Position numbers and translations under genes: made by a program. DNA of 64,000 nt from Paenibacillaceae bacterium (GTDB taxonomy: Bacteria; Bacillota; Bacilli; Paenibacillales; CANHGK01): assembly GCA_947460235.1 (NCBI GenBank), contig CANHGK010000014.1, positions 1 through 64,000 of the forward strand, given 5' to 3'. The notes beneath the pieces were generated by a model, which saw only the letters and a list, made by a program, of their open reading frames with translations, did no database searches and was not told where the DNA came from. Below, piece after piece: positions 59,308-64,000 of this stretch (its first letter is position 1; each line of letters opens with the position of its first letter).

Positions 59308-59745
59308 ATGTTACTGCCTAAACGCGTAAAACACCGCAAAGAACACCGCGGGAACATGAGAGGTTACTCCAGAGCCGGTACTGAAGTTGCATTCGGTACT
59401 TTCGGTCTTCAGGCATTGGAACCAGCATGGATCACTAACCGCCAAATCGAAGCTGCTCGTATTGCGATGACACGTTACATCAAACGTGGTGGCCAAGTTT
59501 GGATTAAAATCTTCCCAAGTAAACCTGTAACGCAAAAGCCTCTTGAAGTTCGGATGGGTAGCGGTAAAGGTAACGTAGAGAAATGGGTTGCAGTTGTTCG
59601 TCCGGGACGTATCTTGTTCGAAATGGACGGAGTTACTGAAGAGATCGCTCGTGAAGCGATGCGTCTTGCTGCCCACAAACTACCGATTAAAACAAAATTT
59701 ATTGTTAAACAAGAAGTAGGCGGTGAAGTCCATGAAAGTCATTGA
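59308..59745 (+). CDS. rplP: 50S ribosomal protein L16
   Basis: A 145-residue protein next to the A site. It has the start [30 protein letters not shown] and the [16 protein letters not shown] loop. GGAAGGAGG in the rpsC end. It overlaps rpmC by 14 nt. Confidence 0.97.
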   Translation: MLLPKRVKHRKEHRGNMRGYSRAGTEVAFGTFGLQALEPAWITNRQIEAARIAMTRYIKRGGQVWIKIFPSKPVTQKPLEVRMGSGKGNVEKWVAVVRPGRILFEMDGVTEEIAREAMRLAAHKLPIKTKFIVKQEVGGEVHESH

Positions 59746-59932
59746 GTTTCGTAACTTAACCACTGCAGAAATCGAGCAAAAAGTGAACGGCTACAAGGAA
59801 GAGTTGTTCAACCTCCGCTTTCAATCGGCTACAGGCCAATTGGATAACCCGAACCGAATCGGTCAAGTGCGCAAAGAAATCGCGCGTGCAAAAACGATTT
59901 TACGTGAACGGGAACTCGGAATACGCTCATAA
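59732..59932 (+). CDS. rpmC: 50S ribosomal protein L29
   Basis: A 66-residue two-helix protein near the tunnel exit. It has the family pattern [20 protein letters not shown] and [22 protein letters not shown] 59732 fits the family start MKVIEF; GTG 59723 is an in-frame alternative. Confidence 0.95.
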   Translation: MKVIEFRNLTTAEIEQKVNGYKEELFNLRFQSATGQLDNPNRIGQVRKEIARAKTILRERELGIRS

Positions 59933-59953
59933 GCAGCGAAAGGAGGAACAGTA

Positions 59954-60217
59954 ATGAGCGAACGTAACGATCGCCGTGTCCAAATCGGCAAAGTGGTTAG
60001 CGATAAAATGGATAAAACAATCGTAGTTGCTGTTGAAACATACAAAAAGCACGAATTGTACCATAAACGCATTAAACACACGAAGAAATTTAAGGCTCAT
60101 GATGAAGACAACCAAGCAAAAACAGGGGATACTGTGAAAATCATGGAAACTCGTCCATTGTCGAAAGACAAAAATTGGCGTTTGGTTGAAATCGTCGAAG
60201 TAGCAGTAATTCTATAA
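59954..60217 (+). CDS. rpsQ: 30S ribosomal protein S17
   Basis: An 87-residue primary 16S rRNA-binding protein. It has the conserved [19 protein letters not shown] and [28 protein letters not shown] upstream. Confidence 0.97.
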   Translation: MSERNDRRVQIGKVVSDKMDKTIVVAVETYKKHELYHKRIKHTKKFKAHDEDNQAKTGDTVKIMETRPLSKDKNWRLVEIVEVAVIL

Positions 60218-60248
60218 GAATTAAGCAGGAACGGAAGGAGGGGCATCG

Positions 60249-60617
60249 ATGATCCAACCATTTACACGATTAGCGGTTGCCGATAACTCCGGCGCGAAAT
60301 CATTAATGTGTATCCGCGTTTTAGGTGGTACAGGTCGCCGCGTTGGGCTGATCGGAGATTTGATTATATGTTCAGTAAAACAAGCAACACCAGGTGGCGT
60401 TGTCAAGAAAGGTGATGTAGTGAAGGCTGTTGTCGTTCGTACGCGCAGCGCATCACGTCGTAAAGACGGTTCCTACATCCGTTTCGATGAAAATGCAGCG
60501 GTTATTGTAAAAGACGATAAAAGCCCGCGTGGAACGCGGATTTTTGGACCGGTTGCACGTGAGTTGCGGGAAAAAGATTTCATGAAAATCATCTCGTTGG
60601 CTCCTGAAGTGATCTAA
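60249..60617 (+). CDS. rplN: 50S ribosomal protein L14
   Basis: A 122-residue protein at the subunit interface. It has the start [17 protein letters not shown] and the segment [20 protein letters not shown] with [23 protein letters not shown] upstream. Confidence 0.97.
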   Translation: MIQPFTRLAVADNSGAKSLMCIRVLGGTGRRVGLIGDLIICSVKQATPGGVVKKGDVVKAVVVRTRSASRRKDGSYIRFDENAAVIVKDDKSPRGTRIFGPVARELREKDFMKIISLAPEVI

Positions 60618-60634
60618 CCGAAGGAGGTGTCTAT

Positions 60635-60985
60635 ATGAAGCAGAAAAAACCATTACTCCCTACTAATCATAAACTACACGTCAAAAAAGACGATAAAGTA
60701 ATCATTATTACGGGAAAAGATAAAGGTAAAAAAGGTCGCGTAATCGCAGCGTTCCCTCGTGAGAACCGAGTTCTTATTGAAGGTGTTAACCTCGTGAAAC
60801 GACACACAAAACCAAGCCAAGCTAACCCACAAGGTGGTATCATCAACAAAGAAGCTCCGATTCATGCTTCTAACGTGATGTTGCTAGACCCGAAATCCGG
60901 ATTGCCAACACGTATTGGTTATCTTGTGCAAGCTGACGGTACAAAAGTTCGCATTGCTCGTCGATCCGGTGAAGTGATCGATTAA
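60635..60985 (+). CDS. rplX: 50S ribosomal protein L24
   Basis: A 116-residue assembly initiator. It has a KOW motif [20 protein letters not shown] and the segment [19 protein letters not shown]. The N-terminus is about ten residues longer than in the Bacillus protein. AAGGAGGTG upstream supports the ATG. Confidence 0.95.
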   Translation: MKQKKPLLPTNHKLHVKKDDKVIIITGKDKGKKGRVIAAFPRENRVLIEGVNLVKRHTKPSQANPQGGIINKEAPIHASNVMLLDPKSGLPTRIGYLVQADGTKVRIARRSGEVID

Positions 60986-61016
60986 GCCATTGATATTGGA
61001 AAGGAGGTTTCCACCC

Positions 61017-61559
61017 ATGGCATCTCGTTTGAAAGAACGATATGAAAAAGAAGTATCATCTACTTTGATGAAAAAATTCTCTTATACTACTGTCATGCAA
61101 TTACCTAAAATTGAGAAAGTTGTTATCAATATGGGTATTGGAGAAGCTGTTGGTAATGCAAAAATTATCGATACAGCAGTAGAAGATTTGAAGAAAATAT
61201 CTGGTCAAAAACCAGTAGTAACTCGCGCGAAAAAGTCCATCGCAGGTTTCAAACTTCGTGAAGGAATGCCAATCGGAGCGAAAGTTACATTGCGTGGAGA
61301 CCGCATGTATTATTTCTTAGATAAGTTGTTCAACGTTTCACTTCCACGGGTACGTGACTTCCGCGGGGTATCAAGCAAATCGTTTGATGGCCGTGGTAAT
61401 TATACGCTTGGATTGAAAGAACAATTAATCTTTCCAGAGATCGAGTATGACAAGATTGATAAGGTTCGCGGTATGGATATTGTTATCGTGACAACAGCTA
61501 AAACGGACGAAGAGGCACTTGAATTACTTTCACAAATGGGAATGCCGTTTGTAAAGTAA
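61017..61559 (+). CDS. rplE: 50S ribosomal protein L5
   Basis: A 180-residue 5S-rRNA-binding protein. It has [12 protein letters not shown] at the start, [16 protein letters not shown] and SVPRVRD-type segment [25 protein letters not shown] before ATG 61017; the frame extends upstream but is not coding. Confidence 0.97.
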   Translation: MASRLKERYEKEVSSTLMKKFSYTTVMQLPKIEKVVINMGIGEAVGNAKIIDTAVEDLKKISGQKPVVTRAKKSIAGFKLREGMPIGAKVTLRGDRMYYFLDKLFNVSLPRVRDFRGVSSKSFDGRGNYTLGLKEQLIFPEIEYDKIDKVRGMDIVIVTTAKTDEEALELLSQMGMPFVK

Positions 61560-61594
61560 CAGAGACGGCCTAAAAACGGAGGTGTACGAAAGCC

Positions 61595-61780
61595 GTGGCA
61601 AAAAAATCGATGATTATTAAGTGCAATAGACCGCAAAAATTTAAGGTTCAAGAATATACGCGTTGTGAACGTTGCGGACGTCCACATTCAGTATTGCGTA
61701 AATTCAAATTATGCCGTATTTGCTTCCGCGAACTCGCGTATAAAGGGCAAATCCCTGGCGTAAGAAAAGCAAGTTGGTAA
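61595..61780 (+). CDS. rpsN: 30S ribosomal protein S14, zinc type (type Z)
   Basis: A 61-residue protein with the zinc ligands CERC and CRIC around [14 protein letters not shown] start with GGAGGTG upstream. It lies in the spc operon; any zinc-free paralogue would be elsewhere. Confidence 0.97.
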   Translation: MAKKSMIIKCNRPQKFKVQEYTRCERCGRPHSVLRKFKLCRICFRELAYKGQIPGVRKASW

Positions 61781-61806
61781 GGTAATTTAGGAAGGAGGGG
61801 CACCTA

Positions 61807-62205
61807 ATGGTAATGTCCGACCCGATTGCAGATATGCTTACGCGCATTCGCAATGCTAACGTTGTTAAGCATGAGAAAGTTGAAATTCCTGCATCAAAAA
61901 CGAAAAAGCAAATCGCAGAAATTTTGAAACGCGAAGGTTTTATCCGCGACGCAGAATTTGTCCAAGACGAACATCGTGGGATTATCCGTATTTTCTTGAA
62001 ATATGGACAAAACCAAGAGCGCGTTATCACTGGTTTGAAACGCATAAGTAAACCAGGTCTGCGTGTATACGCAAAAAGCCAAGAAGTGCCGAAAGTATTA
62101 GGTGGCCTCGGGATCGCTATTCTTTCGACTTCAAAAGGTGTAATCACTGACAAAGAAGCTCGTCAACAGAATGCTGGCGGAGAAGTTATCTGTTACATTT
62201 GGTAA
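61807..62205 (+). CDS. rpsH: 30S ribosomal protein S8
   Basis: A 132-residue 16S rRNA-binding protein. It has [18 protein letters not shown] at the start and the C-terminal [31 protein letters not shown] upstream. The double Met start matches the family. Confidence 0.97.
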   Translation: MVMSDPIADMLTRIRNANVVKHEKVEIPASKTKKQIAEILKREGFIRDAEFVQDEHRGIIRIFLKYGQNQERVITGLKRISKPGLRVYAKSQEVPKVLGGLGIAILSTSKGVITDKEARQQNAGGEVICYIW

Positions 62206-62232
62206 TCAATTTAAGCAAGTGGAGGTGTACAC

Positions 62233-62775
62233 ATGTCACGTATTGGTAGAAAACCGATTGACGTTCCAGCTGGCGTTAATGTAACGATCGCTGAACAATC
62301 AATTACGGTTGTAGGACCTAAAGGAACGTTGACGAAAGGTCTTCACAAAGATATGAAGATTGTGATCGACGAAAAAACAATTTCCGTAGAACGTCCTTCG
62401 GACCATAAGTTGCACCGCGCATTACACGGTACAACCCGAAGCGTTATTGCAAATATGATTCAAGGCGTTACAGCAGGATATGTGAAAAACCTTGAGTTAG
62501 TAGGGGTTGGTTACCGCGTTAATAAAACAGGCGACAAACTCAATCTTAGCTTAGGTTTTTCACACCCAGTTGAAGTCATTCCTGCAGATGGCATCGAGTT
62601 CGAAGTCCCTGCTAACACGAAGATTTCAATTAAAGGGATCGACAAAGAACTTGTTGGTGCTGTGGCTGCAAAAATCCGTTCATACCGTGAACCTGAACCG
62701 TATAAAGGTAAAGGAATCAAGTATGAAGGCGAACGCATCCTTCGTAAAGAAGGTAAAGCAGGTAAAAAGAAATAA
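62233..62775 (+). CDS. rplF: 50S ribosomal protein L6
   Basis: A 180-residue protein near the sarcin-ricin loop, with two L6 repeats. It has the start [16 protein letters not shown] and the C-terminal [23 protein letters not shown] upstream of the ATG. Confidence 0.97.
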   Translation: MSRIGRKPIDVPAGVNVTIAEQSITVVGPKGTLTKGLHKDMKIVIDEKTISVERPSDHKLHRALHGTTRSVIANMIQGVTAGYVKNLELVGVGYRVNKTGDKLNLSLGFSHPVEVIPADGIEFEVPANTKISIKGIDKELVGAVAAKIRSYREPEPYKGKGIKYEGERILRKEGKAGKKK

Positions 62776-62809
62776 TGCCGCTTAACAGGCAGAAAAGGAT
62801 GTGAAACGC

Positions 62810-63175
62810 GTGATTTCGAAAGGCGATAAAAATAAAGCGCGTCTGAAAAGACATTATCGTATTCGTAAGGTGGTTAAAGGTACGCCTGACCGTCCGCGTT
62901 TGAGCGTTTACCGCTCAGGAAAGAACACGTACGCTCAAATCATCGACGATACAAAAGCTATTACTATTGTAGCTGCATCAACTAAAGAGAAAGCTTTAGC
63001 AACTCTTAAAAACGGTGGGAACATCGAAGCAGCTAAAGAAGTAGGAAAATTGATTGCTACTAAAGCAGTCGAAAAAGGGATCAATAAAGTGGTTTTTGAC
63101 CGCGGGGGATACCTTTATCATGGTCGAATTCAAGCATTAGCAGACGCTGCGCGCGAAGCTGGCTTGGAATTCTAA
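62810..63175 (+). CDS. rplR: 50S ribosomal protein L18
   Basis: A 121-residue 5S-rRNA-binding protein. It has [20 protein letters not shown] and the C-terminal [26 protein letters not shown] 62810 is 10 nt after AAGGA and gives the family start MISKGDKNK; the frame opens at GTG 62801. Confidence 0.96.
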   Translation: MISKGDKNKARLKRHYRIRKVVKGTPDRPRLSVYRSGKNTYAQIIDDTKAITIVAASTKEKALATLKNGGNIEAAKEVGKLIATKAVEKGINKVVFDRGGYLYHGRIQALADAAREAGLEF

Positions 63176-63203
63176 TTGACGGCAGAAAAAGGAGGTAAAA
63201 ACG

Positions 63204-63701
63204 TTGCGGATTGATCCAAATACCTTAACATTGACAGAAAAAGTCGTAAACATTGCCCGTGTTGCGAAAGTTGTAAAAGGTGGACGTCGGTTTAGCTTTA
63301 GTGCACTTGTAGTTGTCGGCGACGGTAACGGTTGGGTAGGCGCTGGTATCGGCAAAGCTTCTGAAGTTCCAGACGCGATCCGTAAAGGGATCGAAGATGC
63401 GAAGAAGAACTTGATTCATGTTCCAATCGTATCGACTTCCATTCCTCACCTAATCATTGGGGAGTTCGGTGCTGGAGAAGTTCTTTTGAAACCAGCATCC
63501 AAAGGTACAGGAGTTATCGCTGGCGGACCTGTTCGTGCGGTACTTGAACTTGCCGGAGTTGGTAATATCTTAACTAAATCGTTGGGTTCGTCGAACTCCA
63601 CAAATATGGTTCGTGCTACACTTGAAGGTCTTAGCCGTTTGAAACGCGTTGAAGAGGTTGCAAAACTTCGCGGTAAAACAGTTGAAGAACTGACAAACTA
63701 A
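63204..63701 (+). CDS. rpsE: 30S ribosomal protein S5
   Basis: A 165-residue accuracy protein of the mRNA entry channel. It has [19 protein letters not shown] and [19 protein letters not shown] start with AGGAGG about 8 nt upstream. Confidence 0.97.
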   Translation: MRIDPNTLTLTEKVVNIARVAKVVKGGRRFSFSALVVVGDGNGWVGAGIGKASEVPDAIRKGIEDAKKNLIHVPIVSTSIPHLIIGEFGAGEVLLKPASKGTGVIAGGPVRAVLELAGVGNILTKSLGSSNSTNMVRATLEGLSRLKRVEEVAKLRGKTVEELTN

Positions 63702-63714
63702 GGAGGGTATCCAG

Positions 63715-63903
63715 ATGGCAAACAAACTACAGATCACCCTCAAACGGAGTTTAATCGGTCGTACCGAAGAACAACGCGTTACAGTTCGTACTCTCGGATT
63801 GCGTAAAATAAACTCATCCGTAGAGCAATTGGACAACGCTTCGATTCGTGGTATGGTTGAAAAAGTCAAACATCTCGTTGAAGTGAAAGAAATCCAAGCA
63901 TAA
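63715..63903 (+). CDS. rpmD: 50S ribosomal protein L30
   Basis: A 62-residue protein with the family pattern [17 protein letters not shown] and [28 protein letters not shown] upstream. Confidence 0.96.
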   Translation: MANKLQITLKRSLIGRTEEQRVTVRTLGLRKINSSVEQLDNASIRGMVEKVKHLVEVKEIQA

Positions 63904-63931
63904 TAAACCGTTTGGGTGAGGAGGTGCACGT

Positions 63932-64000
63932 ATGAAATTACATGAACTTAAACCTGCAGAAGGTTCAAGACATGTTAAGAAACGTATCGGTCGTGGTATC
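63932..64000 (+). CDS. rplO: 50S ribosomal protein L15 (5' end only)
   Basis: The first 23 codons (MKLHELKPAEGSRHVKKRIG...) match the L15 start. GGAGGTG lies upstream of the ATG. The gene runs past the window edge. It is the expected next gene after rpmD in the spc operon, before secY. Confidence 0.93.
   Translation, partial: MKLHELKPAEGSRHVKKRIGRGI

Overview
The window reads as an origin-proximal chromosome segment of a Gram-positive Bacillota (class Bacilli, Bacillales-like). Evidence seen in the sequence: the gene order 5S rRNA-guaB-dacA-pdxS-pdxT-serS; the ctsR-mcsA-mcsB-clpC-radA block with a CtsR operator; the ispD-ispF-gltX-(T-box)-cysE-cysS-mrnC-rlmB-yacP-sigH-rpmG-secE-nusG block; rplKAJL-rpoBC-rpsL-rpsG-fusA-tuf; and the S10-spc ribosomal protein cluster. 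Low GC, strong AGGAGG ribosome binding sites, zinc-type S14 and L33, and sigma-H also fit. The exact genus cannot be fixed from sequence reading alone. A spore-forming, Alicyclobacillaceae-like member is a guess.

Layout. 1-6161: end of an rRNA operon (5S), then IMP dehydrogenase, a D,D-carboxypeptidase, PLP synthase (PdxST), seryl-tRNA synthetase and tRNA-Arg(CCT). 6263-10855: a PilZ protein, then a four-gene ABC exporter operon resembling GldA-GldF-GldG plus a DUF4340 protein. 10883-12045 (minus): tadA and a second PilZ protein, with a cluster of DnaA-box-like sequences around the tadA start. 12239-15661: ychF, two small AT-rich genes for HTH proteins (minus) and ktrB (minus). 15798-20588: gyrA, a DUF1835 protein, a fructosamine-kinase-like protein (minus) and a truncated hemoglobin. 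20716-28938: the CtsR-controlled protein quality-control operon, a chemoreceptor gene and radA. 28993-38699: pssA (at the place where disA stands in Bacillus), yacL, isoprenoid genes, the tRNA charging/cysteine genes under a Cys T-box, RNA maturation genes and sigH. 38925-64000: secretion, transcription and translation genes, ending inside rplO.

How it works together. Most of the window is core information processing: transcription (rpoB, rpoC, nusG, sigH), translation (about 30 ribosomal proteins, EF-G, EF-Tu, three aminoacyl-tRNA synthetases, one tRNA, TadA, RlmB, MrnC) and protein quality control (CtsR, McsA, McsB, ClpC). Regulatory RNAs and sites seen directly include a CtsR operator at a sigma-A promoter, a tRNA-Cys T-box, an L10 leader, an rpsJ leader and many intrinsic terminators.

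No mobile element, CRISPR array or phage was seen, and no clearly new multi-gene system is proven. The least ordinary parts are: the Gld-like exporter operon; the two small HTH genes with repeat-bearing upstream regions; the DnaA-box cluster; a hairpin between the nusG Shine-Dalgarno sequence and its ATG; a terminator-like hairpin over the yacL start; a decapeptide ORF nested in the yacP terminator; and the tRNA-Arg with a weak anticodon stem.
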